29,575 nucleotides of DNA, from positions 1-29,575 of the forward strand of contig DBRU01000087.1 of the NCBI GenBank assembly GCA_002306375.1, written 5' to 3'. Positions 14,028 through 23,629 of this stretch are shown here, one piece after another. The DNA is from Faecalibacterium sp. UBA1360 (GTDB taxonomy: Bacteria > Bacillota > Clostridia > Oscillospirales > Ruminococcaceae). The position numbers were made by a program, and so were the translations under genes. The notes beneath the pieces were generated by a model. That model saw nothing but the letters and a program-made list of their open reading frames with translations. It had not been told where the DNA came from and made no database searches. Position 1 is the stretch's first letter. Each line of letters begins with the position of its first letter.

Positions 14028-15500
14028 TTATTCCAGCGTGATGCGGAAGGTGACGGGGTACTCGCTGCGATAGGAGGTGGCGATGTGCAGCCCTTCCTCG
14101 TCCCGGGTCCAGGCGGGGGCTTCGTCGCAGCCCAGCACCCGCACGTCCCGGATGATGCCGGCGAAATTGGCCAGGCGGGAGGCGTCCCGCCGCCCCAGCG
14201 TGCGGATCGTGTAGCGGCCGTCGGCGCTGGCCTTGAGGGCGATGGCGTACAGGCTGCCCCCCGCCACCGTAAAGCGGATGTCGCCGGGGGTGAAGTTGCG
14301 GGGTTCCCCGTCGGAGAACTGGCCTTCCGCGATCTGGGTCTCCCCTTCGCCCCAGGTGCGGAAGGGCCGCGCGCCGTAGATGGCCTGGCCGTTGACGGCC
14401 AGCCAGGCGCCGATCTTGCGCAGCACGTCCTGCTCCTCGTCGGTGATGGCGCCGTCGGGCCGGGGCCCCACGTTGAGCAGCAGGTTGCCGTTTTTGCTGA
14501 CGATGTCCACCAGGTTCTGCAAAATGTCCGTCGCCTTCTTGAAGGCGTTGTCCCGGGTGTAGCCCCAGGAATGGAGCCCGATGGCCGTGTCGGTCTGCCA
14601 ATAATAGGGCTTGGTGTCGGCGAACTGGCCCCGCTCCACGTCGGGCACCGCCGTGCCGAACAAAAAGGCGTCGTGCTTGTAGGTGATGACCACCTCCTGC
14701 CCCCACCGAACCGCCCGGTCGTAGTAGTAGGCCGCCAGCTTGCGCAGCCAGGGCCGCACGGCGCTGTGCTGGATCCACCAGTCGAAATAGAGCACCCGGG
14801 GGCGGTAGCGGTCGATGAGCTCGCAGGTGCGCACGAGCCAGTCCTGCATGAACTCCTCGGTGGGCGTGGGGGTGCTGAACAGGTCGTGGTGGTCCCCTTC
14901 GGGCTGGGCGGGCCAGTAAAAATCCCCCCGCTGCATGGGCTCGCGCACGTCGCTGGCAAAGTCTTTGCCGTGGCCCATGAAGAACCAGTGCTCCACCCGG
15001 TGAGAGGACGCCCCCAGCTCCAGCCCGCGGGCGTTGCAGGCTTCCTTCAGTTCCCCCAGCACGTCCCGGCAGGGGCCCATCTCGAAGGCGTTCCAGTGGG
15101 AGATCTCGCTTTTGTACATCTGGAAGCCGTCGTGGTGTTCGGCCACCGGCACCACGTAGCGCGCCCCCGATTCCTTGAACAGGGTGGCCCAGGCCCCGGC
15201 GTCAAAGCGCTCGCCCTTGAACAGCGGGATAAAGTCCTTGTAGCCGAACCGATCCTGGGGGCCGTAGGTCTTGCGGTGATGTTCGTATTCCGGCGAGCCC
15301 TGGATGTACATATTGCGGGAATACCACTCGCTGGAAAAGGCGGGCACGCTGTAAATGCCCCAGTGGATGAAGATGCCGAACTTGGCGTCCCGGTACCAGG
15401 CGGGGGTGCGGTAGGCGCACAGGGACTGCCAGGTGTCCCGGTAGGGGCCGGCGGCAATGACTTCGTCGATGCGGCGCAGGTAGGGTCGCAGGTCGTACAT
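14028..15500 (-). CDS. Alpha-L-fucosidase, GH29 family
   Basis: GH29 enzymes release alpha-linked L-fucose with retention. The 490-residue protein has a cytoplasmic-type N-terminus with no signal peptide, suggesting it acts on imported fucosylated oligosaccharides. Visible motifs are KFGIFIHWG (40-48), EHHDGF (121-126) and LYFDWW (237-242), with Asp240 as the expected nucleophile. NLLLNVGPRPDG, typical of GH29, lies near 330-345. A C-terminal beta-sandwich follows. The ATG at 15500 has GGGGGAG about 9 nt upstream and a near-consensus promoter at 15539-15567. It appears monocistronic, ending 13 nt before the shared terminator. The acid/base residue varies in GH29 and I cannot fix it. Which fucose linkage it prefers is unknown; host mucin or milk glycans are likely in a gut setting. 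Confidence 0.9.
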   Translation of the reverse strand: MYDLRPYLRRIDEVIAAGPYRDTWQSLCAYRTPAWYRDAKFGIFIHWGIYSVPAFSSEWYSRNMYIQGSPEYEHHRKTYGPQDRFGYKDFIPLFKGERFDAGAWATLFKESGARYVVPVAEHHDGFQMYKSEISHWNAFEMGPCRDVLGELKEACNARGLELGASSHRVEHWFFMGHGKDFASDVREPMQRGDFYWPAQPEGDHHDLFSTPTPTEEFMQDWLVRTCELIDRYRPRVLYFDWWIQHSAVRPWLRKLAAYYYDRAVRWGQEVVITYKHDAFLFGTAVPDVERGQFADTKPYYWQTDTAIGLHSWGYTRDNAFKKATDILQNLVDIVSKNGNLLLNVGPRPDGAITDEEQDVLRKIGAWLAVNGQAIYGARPFRTWGEGETQIAEGQFSDGEPRNFTPGDIRFTVAGGSLYAIALKASADGRYTIRTLGRRDASRLANFAGIIRDVRVLGCDEAPAWTRDEEGLHIATSYRSEYPVTFRITLE

Positions 15501-15538
15501 AACGGGTCTCCCCCTTTTTTGTTTGGAATCCTGGTTTC

Positions 15539-15567
15539 ACTATACTATGGGCCGCGGGGGCTGTCAA
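15539..15567 (-). promoter_or_regulatory. Near-consensus sigma-A promoter of the fucosidase gene
   Basis: On the minus strand a perfect -35 box TTGACA (15567-15562), a 17-nt spacer and a -10 box TATAGT (15544-15539) are seen. Transcription would start near 15532, about 32 nt before the ATG. This is the best promoter in the window. Confidence 0.85.
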
Positions 15568-15573
15568 GGATGC

Positions 15574-15620
15574 AAAAATCACCCGGGACCGTGCAATTTC
15601 GCCGTTTTTCCCAGGGGTGA
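15574..15620 (-). terminator. Possible second terminator just upstream of the fucosidase promoter
   Basis: On the minus strand, TCACCC plus GGGA pair with TCCC plus GGGTGA (15620-15609 with 15588-15579) with a 2-nt bulge and a 20-nt loop, followed by five U (15578-15574). It lies directly downstream of the main terminator at 15622-15670 and may act as a backup. The long loop makes it weak. Confidence 0.4.
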
Positions 15621-15621
15621 C

Positions 15622-15670
15622 AAAAAGTGCCGCCGCCCGCTTTTTTGGGCAAAAAAAGCGGGCGGCGGCA
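15622..15670 (-). terminator. Strong terminator of the maltodextrin/glycogen operon
   Basis: A perfect 19-bp stem (15628-15646 with 15652-15670, loop of 5) is followed on the minus strand by C and five U (15626-15622). It lies 34 nt after the stop of the HAD gene and ends the minus-strand operon. A-T pairs sit next to the loop, with a GC-rich base. Confidence 0.85.
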
Positions 15671-15704
15671 GGCATATATGGAAGTAGGGTGGCAGTCAGG
15701 GGAT

Positions 15705-16433
15705 CTATTTGCCCAGCAGCCAGCGGCGCACCGACGCATAGTCGGCCCCGGTCAAGGCCAGGTCGCAGAAGTCGGGCGTGGGCTCGTTGTCGGTGTTCAG
15801 GTGGCAGGTGTGCAGGCCCAGGGCGTGGGCCGTGCGCATATCGTCGTGGGTGCTGTTGCCCACCATGGCCACCTGTTCGGGCGGCAGGTCCAGCGCCCGC
15901 AGGGCGTACTGGAAATATTCGGCCGCCGGCTTTTTGACCCCCCAGTCGGAGGAGATGTACACCTTGTCGAACCGGTCGTACAACCCCAGCATGCGCATTT
16001 CCGGCTCGGTGAAGATGCGCTGGGCGTTGGACAGCAGCACCACCGTCTTGCCGGCGGCGCGCAGGTCGTCGATCAGCCGCCCCGCCCCGGGGTAGAGCTC
16101 GGCAATGTCGGTGGAGCAGGCGCGGAACATGCCGCCCACGCAGCGCAGGGTCTCGGGGGTGACCCGGGCCCCTTTTTCCATGAACAGGGCGCGGAACACG
16201 TCCTCCAGGCGGATCTCGGGGTCGTCGACGCCGGTGTGGGCCCGGGCCGTGGCCTCGGTCTGGCGCACGCCTTCCCGATAGGCCTGGCGCAGTTCCTGGG
16301 GGGTATACAGGGCCCCGTGGTAGGCGTAAAACAGGCTCAGGGGTTTCCACAGACGGGTCAGGTCCTCCTCGTCGGTGCGCACATGGATCAGGGTGCCGTA
16401 CAGATCGAACAGAACGGCGCGGATATCGGGCAT
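15705..16433 (-). CDS. HAD-superfamily hydrolase (subfamily IA), probable phosphatase
   Basis: This 242-residue cytoplasmic protein has the four HAD motifs: FDLYGTL near residue 9 (nucleophile Asp, with Tyr where DxD enzymes have the second Asp), LLSNA (motif II), the KKP lysine (motif III) and MVGNSTHDD (motif IV). A helical cap lies between motifs I and II (about 25-110). The ATG at 16433 is used because the domain begins there and AAAGGGGG precedes it. The frame extends upstream but has no better site. It is the last gene of the operon, 16 nt after the GH13_31 gene, and is followed by a strong terminator. A sugar-phosphate or phosphosugar-repair substrate fits the context, but HAD specificity cannot be read from sequence. 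Confidence 0.85.
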   Translation of the reverse strand: MPDIRAVLFDLYGTLIHVRTDEEDLTRLWKPLSLFYAYHGALYTPQELRQAYREGVRQTEATARAHTGVDDPEIRLEDVFRALFMEKGARVTPETLRCVGGMFRACSTDIAELYPGAGRLIDDLRAAGKTVVLLSNAQRIFTEPEMRMLGLYDRFDKVYISSDWGVKKPAAEYFQYALRALDLPPEQVAMVGNSTHDDMRTAHALGLHTCHLNTDNEPTPDFCDLALTGADYASVRRWLLGK

Positions 16434-16449
16434 GGGGCCCCCTTTCGCA

Positions 16450-18081
16450 TCAGGTCCCGGCGGGACGGTAGTAGATGACGGCTTCCCACGGGCGCAGGGC
16501 GTCGGCGGGTTCGGCGTAGTTGGACAGCAGCACCCGGGCGCCCTTCCAGTCCGCCGGGCAGGTCCAGCGGCAGGCGTCGGCGCCGAAGTGGCACACCACC
16601 AGCAGCCGGCCGTCGGCGGCCTTGCGCTCGTAGGCAAAGACCGTGAGATGCTCGGCGTCCAGCAGCGTGAAGTCGCCGTCCACGAACACCGGGTAGGTCT
16701 TGCGCAGGCGGATCAGCGCCTGGTAATGGTAAAAGACTGAGTCTGGGTCGGCCAGGGCCGCTTTTGCGTTGATGGCCGTATGGTTGGGGTTGAGGGGCAG
16801 CCAGGGCGTGCCGGTGGTAAAGCCGGCGTTGGGGCCGTCGTCCCACTGCATGGGGGTGCGGGCGTTGTCCCGCCCTTTGGCCCAGATGGATTCCATGACC
16901 CGGGATTCGGGGCAGCCCTTGGCCACGGCCTCGTTGTAATAGTTGAGGATCTCCACATCCTTATACTGGTCGATGGGCAGGCGGATGTTGGTCATGCCCA
17001 GTTCCTCGCCCTGGTAGATGTAGGGCGTGCCCTGCATGCCGTGGAGCATGGTGGCCAGCAGCTTGGCCGACTGCACCCGGTATTCCCCGTCGTCGCCCCA
17101 GCGGGAGACGATGCGCGGCAGGTCGTGGTTGTCGAGGAACAGGCTGTTCCACCCCCGGCCGTGCAGGCCCTGCTGCCAGCGGGCAAAGCTCTGCTTCATT
17201 TTGACAAAGGGCAGGGGCGCCAGGTCCCACTTGGCCCCGCCGGGCTTCTGGTCCAAAACCATCTGCTCGAACTGGAACACCATGGAAAGCTCGCTGCCGT
17301 CCGGCGCGCTGTACAGCCTGGCGCGCTGGATGTCGGCGCCCCAGGCCTCGCCCACCGTGACCAGGCAGCCTTTCTGGAAGGTCTCGGCGCTGAGCTCCCG
17401 CAGAAATTCGTGCAGGCGCGGGCCGTTGTTGGTGATCTTTTTGTCCGGCTCCTTGGCGATCTGGTCGATGACGTCCAGGCGGAAGCCTTCCACCCCCTGG
17501 TCCATCCACCAAAGGATCATGTCGTAAAGTTCCCGGCGCAGGGCGGGGTTTTCCCAGTTGAGGTCGGGCTGCTGGGGCGCGAACTGATGGAAGTAGTACT
17601 GCCCCACTTCCTCCACCCATTCCCAGGCGGGGCCGCCGAACACCGACAGCATGTCGTTGGGATACTGCCCGGGCACGCCGTCGCGCCAGACATAGTAATC
17701 GTGGCAGGGGTCGTCCCGGGAAGCGCGGGCCCGCTGAAACCAGGGGTGCCGGTCCGAGCTGTGGTTGAGCACCAGGTCCAGCATGATGCCGATGCCCCGG
17801 CGCTTGCCTTCCCGGATCAGGGTGCGCATATCCTCCAGGTCCCCGAACAGCGGGTCGATGGCCCGATAGTCCGAGATGTCGTAGCCGTTGTCGATCTGGG
17901 GCGAGGCGAACACCGGCGACAGCCAGATCACATCGATGCCCAGGGTTTGCAGGTAGTCCAGCCGGCTGACGATGCCGGGCAGGTCGCCCACGCCGCTGCC
18001 GGTGGTGTCCTGAAAGCTCTTGGGGTAGACCTGGTAGGCGACGGCGCGTTTCCACCAGTCCTTTTGGGTCTTGTCAAGCAT
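16450..18081 (-). CDS. GH13_31 alpha-glucosidase (oligo-1,6-glucosidase-like)
   Basis: This cytoplasmic enzyme of 543 residues removes glucose from the non-reducing end of short alpha-glucans, typically alpha-1,6 or alpha-1,4 linked. GH13 regions are intact: DLVLNHSS (102-109), GFRLDVID (199-206; nucleophile D203), VGEAWG (243-248; acid/base E245) and FLDNHD (315-320; D320). The QPDLN motif (171-175) is typical of the oligo-1,6-glucosidase/alpha-glucosidase subfamily. There is no signal peptide. The ATG at 18081 has AGGAGGG 7 nt upstream; the longer frame upstream lies inside the neighbouring gene. It overlaps the preceding GH13 gene by 8 nt. Isomaltose-type versus maltose-type preference is unresolved. 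Confidence 0.92.
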   Translation of the reverse strand: MLDKTQKDWWKRAVAYQVYPKSFQDTTGSGVGDLPGIVSRLDYLQTLGIDVIWLSPVFASPQIDNGYDISDYRAIDPLFGDLEDMRTLIREGKRRGIGIMLDLVLNHSSDRHPWFQRARASRDDPCHDYYVWRDGVPGQYPNDMLSVFGGPAWEWVEEVGQYYFHQFAPQQPDLNWENPALRRELYDMILWWMDQGVEGFRLDVIDQIAKEPDKKITNNGPRLHEFLRELSAETFQKGCLVTVGEAWGADIQRARLYSAPDGSELSMVFQFEQMVLDQKPGGAKWDLAPLPFVKMKQSFARWQQGLHGRGWNSLFLDNHDLPRIVSRWGDDGEYRVQSAKLLATMLHGMQGTPYIYQGEELGMTNIRLPIDQYKDVEILNYYNEAVAKGCPESRVMESIWAKGRDNARTPMQWDDGPNAGFTTGTPWLPLNPNHTAINAKAALADPDSVFYHYQALIRLRKTYPVFVDGDFTLLDAEHLTVFAYERKAADGRLLVVCHFGADACRWTCPADWKGARVLLSNYAEPADALRPWEAVIYYRPAGT

Positions 18082-19800
18082 GAGGGTCCCTCCTGATACA
18101 GATGCCGCCGGGCGCAAGGCAGGCGGCGGGCCCGCCGAGGCCCCGGGCAAACAGGACCTCGCCGCCAAGGGCAAGGGTCCAGGGCCCGGCCCCGGCGTTG
18201 AGGAGGATCTCGACATCGCCCCGCCGGCAGCACACGCGGCGGCCGGGGCCGGTATCGACGAAACGGAAATCATCCCCCCGCAGCGCGGGCAAGGCCCGGC
18301 GCAGGGCGATCAGGGCGCGCAGGGTGTCCATGCAGGCGGCGTTTTGTGGCTCGCCCAGTTTGTCCCAGGGCATGCAGCGACGGCAGTCGGGGTCATGACC
18401 GCCGGGCAGGGCGATCTCGGTGCCGTAGTACAGGCTCGGGCTGCCCGGCAGGCACAACAGCAGCGCCAGCTGCTGGAAGAAGGCGTCCTCGCTGCCCGAA
18501 CGGGTGATCAGGCGCACGGTGTCGTGGGAGTCCAGCAGGTTGAACTGGGCCCGCACGGTCTGGCGGCGGTACATGCCCAGACAGCGGTACAGGTCCCACC
18601 CCAGGCTTTGGGCGCTGCGGGCCGGGTCGCCGAAAAAGTCGGTGATGGCCCGGCGCAGCGGGTAGTTCATGACGGCGTCGTACTCGTCGGCTTCCAGCCA
18701 GGGGGAGGCGTCGTGCCAGATCTCGCCCAGCAGGTAGACCTGGGGGTCAATGGCCCTGACCCGGCGATGGATCTCCTTGATCAGAAGGTGGGAGATCTCG
18801 TTGCCCACGTCAAAGCGCAAAGCATCCACATGGAAGTCCCGCACCCAGCGCTCGCACAATCCGGCCAGGTAGTCGACGACCGCCGGGCAGTTGGTGTTGA
18901 GCTTGGGCATGAAGGGGGCGAAGGAGAAGGAATAATACCGCCCGTCCCTCGTGTCCCGCAAGGGGCCGTCCAGCGGCCAGCGGTTGACCATGAACCAGTC
19001 CCAGTAGGGCGAGGCGGGGCCGTTTTTCTGCACGTCCAGCCAGGGGGCAAAGCGGGCCCCGCTGTGGTTGAACACCGCGTCGATCATGACCCGCATGCCC
19101 CGGGCGTGGGCCGCGTCCACCAGCGCCGCAAAGTCGGCGTCGGCGCCGAAATCCGGGTCCACATGCTCGTAGTCCCGGGTGTCGTACTTGTGTACCGAGT
19201 CGGCGGCAAAGATCGGGTTGAGGTAAAGCCCGTTGACCCCCAGCCCGGCGATGTGGTCCAGCTTTTCGGCAATGCCCCGCAAATCGCCCCCGAAGCGCTG
19301 GCGGTTGGTCACGGGGCCGTCCCGCCAGGGGGTGGTCACGGGGCTTTGGGCGCTGCGGGCAAAGCGGTCGGGGAAGATCTGGTACCACACGGTATCGGCC
19401 ACCCAGGCCGGCGGGGCCGGGATGTCGGCAGGGTTGAGCCAGGGCTGGGTGAAGCAGGCCGGGTGTTCCCCGTCCGCCGGCGGGGCGGCAAAGCCGTCCT
19501 CGCCGTAAAGCCACACCTCCCCGCCCTGGTGCAGCTCAAAGTAATAGCGGCAGCGCTTGTAGGGCGGGCGCAGCTCAATGGTCCACCACAGCGCGTGTTC
19601 CAGGGCCAGGGGGGCCGGCATGGGCTGCCGGCGGCCCTGCCAGCGCTCGGCCCCGCCCAGGATGCCGGCCTCAAAGGGGTCGCCCCAGCACACGAACACC
19701 TGTTCCACCCCGGGGTCGGTCTGCAAGCGCAGGATCAGGGTGTCGGGGTCGGGGGCGTAGCTGTACGGGGCCTGGGCCCGGTGAAAGACGGCCGCAAAGT

Positions 19801-19804
<4 letters not shown>
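18074..19804 (-). CDS. GH13_20 neopullulanase/cyclomaltodextrinase-like enzyme
   Basis: This 576-residue cytoplasmic amylase-family enzyme hydrolyses maltodextrins, cyclodextrins or pullulan. Residues 1-125 are an N-terminal beta domain like CBM34. The barrel begins near WYQIFPDRF (140-148), a hallmark of neopullulanase and cyclomaltodextrinase. Catalytic regions are DAVFNHSG (242-249), ALRFDVGNE (328-336; nucleophile D332), LLGEIWH (358-364; E361) and LLDSHD (423-428; D428). MPKLNT (299-304) is the GH13_20 region V motif. The ATG at 19804 has AAAGGAGA upstream and overlaps the malQ stop (ATGA). The 3' end overlaps the GH13_31 gene by 8 nt. Maltogenic amylase is an equally possible name. Confidence 0.9.
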
Positions 19805-21264
<1,460 letters not shown>

Positions 21265-21300
21265 GGGGTGGTGTCCTCCTATTTCGTTTTCTCTTTTTCG

Positions 21301-21330
21301 ATTATACAGCGAAACAGATGTATTTTACAA
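21301..21330 (-). promoter_or_regulatory. Internal promoter upstream of malQ
   Basis: On the minus strand TTGTAA (21330-21325) lies 18 nt before a perfect TATAAT (21306-21301). The -35 box overlaps the glgP stop codon. A 60-nt gap here is the second widest in the operon read so far and the only A+T-rich one. Transcription would start near 21294, 30 nt before the malQ ATG. No clear LacI/MalR operator palindrome is seen. Confidence 0.65.
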
Positions 21331-23583
21331 ATGCCAGATGTCCCGGTTGTATTCAGCGATGGTGCGGTCGGAGGAGAAGTAGCCCGACTTGGCGATGTTC
21401 ACCAGGCATTTGCGGCTCCAGGCGGCCTCGTCCTCGTAGTCGGCCAGGGCCTTCTCCTTGACGGCGATGTAGTCCTTGAGGTCGGGCAGGGCCATGAACC
21501 AGTCCTTGGTGACCATTTCCTTGTACAGACGGCACAGGCAGTCCACGTCGCCGATGCGCAGCATCCGCCGGTCCACGATGAAGTCCACCAGGCGGGCGAT
21601 GTCCTCGTCGGAATCGTACAGGGCCGCCGGGGAATAGCTGCCCGAGGCGTACAGGTCGATGGCCTGCTTGGAATCCATGCCGAAGGTATAGATGTTGTCC
21701 GGGCCCACCAGGTCGGCGATCTCCACGTTGGCGCCGTCCATGGTGCCCAGGGTCACGGCGCCGTTGAGCATGAACTTCATGTTGCCGGTGCCGGAGGCTT
21801 CCTTGGAGGCAAGGCTGATCTGCTCGGAGATGTCGCAGGCCGGGATCAGCTTGGCCGCCTTGGAGACGTTGTAGTTTTCCACCATGACCACCCGCAGATG
21901 GTCCCGCACGTCGGGATCGCTCTGGGTCAGCTGGCTCAGGCACAGGATCAGGTGGATGATGTCCTTGGCAATGGTGTAGGCCGGGGCGGCCTTGGCCCCG
22001 AAGATCATGGTCAGAGGCCGGGCGGGGATACGCCCCTGTTTAATTTCGAGGTATTTATACGCAGCGTACAAAGCGTTAAGCTGCTGGCGCTTGTATTCAT
22101 GCAGGCGCTTGACCTGGATGTCAAACACCGAATCGGGGTCCATCTCGATGCCCTGGCTGGCCTTGAGGTAGCGGGCCAGCTCCACCTTGTTCTGCCGCTT
22201 GATGGCGCGCAGTTCGTGCAGCACGGCGGGGTCCTTTTGGAAGGAAAGCAGCCGTTCCAGCCCGGCGGCGTCCTTTTTGAAGCCGGGGCCGATGAGGCTT
22301 TCGATGTAGGCGGCCAGCGGGCGGTCACAGTGCAGCAGCCAGCGGCGGAAGGTGATGCCGTTGGTCTTGTTGTTGAATTTTTCGGGGTAGAGGTCGTAGA
22401 AGGGGCGCAGCTCGGTGTTTTTGAGGATCTCGGTGTGCAGGGCGGCCACGCCGTTGACGCTGTAGCCGTAGTGGATGTCGATGTGGGCCATGTGCACCCG
22501 GCCGCCCTCGTCCAGGATGGCCACCCGCGGGTCGGCGCACAGGGCCTTGGCCCGGCGGTCCAGTTCCTCGATGATGGGCACGATCTGGGGGGCCACGCGG
22601 CGGATGTAGTCAAGGGGCCAGGTCTCCAGTGCCTCGGCCAGGATCGTGTGGTTGGTGTAGGCGCAGGTGGCGCTGACTTCCCGGATGGCGTCGTCCATGC
22701 TCATGCCCCGCTCGGTGAGCAGGCGGATGAGCTCGGGGATGATCATGGTGGGGTGGGTGTCGTTGATCTGCACGGCCACATACTCGTGCAGGTGTTCCAT
22801 ATCCCCGCCCCGCTCGGCCGTCTCTTTGAGGATCAGCTGGGCCGTGGCGCTGACCAGGAAATACTGCTGGTATACCCGCAGCAGGCGGCCGGTCTCGTCG
22901 CTGTCGTCGGGGTACAAAAACAGCGTCAGGCCCCGCATGACGTCCCATTTGTCAAAGTTGATGCCGTCGTGGATGATGCACTCGTCCACCGTGTCGGCGT
23001 CGAACAGGTGCAGGGCGTTGCGCTGGCCGTTGTAGCCGGGCACGCAGACGTCGTACATGACCGCATTGAGGGAGAAGCCCTCAAAGGGCACGGTAAAGCG
23101 CACGCCGGTGTCGGTGAGCCAGCTTTCGGGGGTGATCCAGGGGTTGGGGTATTCCCGCTGTTTGTTGTCCTCCAGCTTTTGGTAGAAAAGGCCTTCGTGG
23201 TAGTTGAGCCCCGCGCCGTCGCCGCAAAGGCCCAGGGAAGCGATGGAATCCAGGAAGCAGGCCGCCAGACGTCCCAGCCCGCCGTTGCCCAGGGAGGGCT
23301 CGTTCTCAGCCTCCTCGATGTCGGTCAGGTCATGACCGTGGCGGGCCAGCAGGGCTTCGGCCTCGTCAAACAGCCCCAGGTTGATGAGGTTGTTGGACAG
23401 CAGTTTGCCGATGAGAAATTCAGCCGACACATAGTACAGCTTGCGTTTGCCCTCGGCGGGCGGCAGGTCCGCCATGCGCTCTTTTGTGTAGAGCATGAGC
23501 GCCAGATAGATCTGCTGCGCGGTGGCGGTGTCCAGCGTGGTGCCGAAGCGTTGGGTCAGGATGGTCTGCAATGCCTGTTCCAT
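21325..23583 (-). CDS. glgP: Glycogen/maltodextrin phosphorylase (GT35)
   Basis: This enzyme cleaves terminal alpha-1,4-glucosyl units with phosphate to give glucose-1-phosphate, in the cytoplasm, using pyridoxal phosphate. The 752-residue protein shows YYVSAEFLIG (50-59), EPSLGNGGLGRLAACFLDS (95-113), QINDTHP (272-278), KRLHEYKRQ (492-500) and the PLP site EASGTGNMKF, with Lys603 as the cofactor lysine. The sequence is slightly shorter than the roughly 800-residue enzymes, the difference being at the N-terminus. The ATG at 23583 has GAGGTGA upstream. It follows the debranching-enzyme gene by 46 nt. The phosphorylase supplies glucose-1-phosphate without spending ATP; pairing with two debranching enzymes allows complete use of branched polymer. 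Confidence 0.96.
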   Translation of the reverse strand: MEQALQTILTQRFGTTLDTATAQQIYLALMLYTKERMADLPPAEGKRKLYYVSAEFLIGKLLSNNLINLGLFDEAEALLARHGHDLTDIEEAENEPSLGNGGLGRLAACFLDSIASLGLCGDGAGLNYHEGLFYQKLEDNKQREYPNPWITPESWLTDTGVRFTVPFEGFSLNAVMYDVCVPGYNGQRNALHLFDADTVDECIIHDGINFDKWDVMRGLTLFLYPDDSDETGRLLRVYQQYFLVSATAQLILKETAERGGDMEHLHEYVAVQINDTHPTMIIPELIRLLTERGMSMDDAIREVSATCAYTNHTILAEALETWPLDYIRRVAPQIVPIIEELDRRAKALCADPRVAILDEGGRVHMAHIDIHYGYSVNGVAALHTEILKNTELRPFYDLYPEKFNNKTNGITFRRWLLHCDRPLAAYIESLIGPGFKKDAAGLERLLSFQKDPAVLHELRAIKRQNKVELARYLKASQGIEMDPDSVFDIQVKRLHEYKRQQLNALYAAYKYLEIKQGRIPARPLTMIFGAKAAPAYTIAKDIIHLILCLSQLTQSDPDVRDHLRVVMVENYNVSKAAKLIPACDISEQISLASKEASGTGNMKFMLNGAVTLGTMDGANVEIADLVGPDNIYTFGMDSKQAIDLYASGSYSPAALYDSDEDIARLVDFIVDRRMLRIGDVDCLCRLYKEMVTKDWFMALPDLKDYIAVKEKALADYEDEAAWSRKCLVNIAKSGYFSSDRTIAEYNRDIWHL

Positions 23584-23629
23584 GATGATTCACCTCATTT
23601 GCTCGTAGATGACGGTCCCCGCAAAGGGG

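Noticed and set aside
12374..14959. 861-codon minus-strand open frame across the terminator at 13972-14014
   Set aside because: It runs antisense to DUF4956 and DUF4832 and out of frame with the fucosidase, and it crosses a perfect terminator stem. It is a shadow.
15547..15575. Operator for a fucose-responsive regulator near the fucosidase promoter
   Set aside because: No inverted or direct repeat was found around the -35/-10 boxes apart from the upstream terminator stems.
21265..21324. LacI/MalR or cre-type operator upstream of malQ
   Set aside because: CTGTTTCGCTG near the -10 region is only loosely palindromic and does not match a known operator well enough to call.
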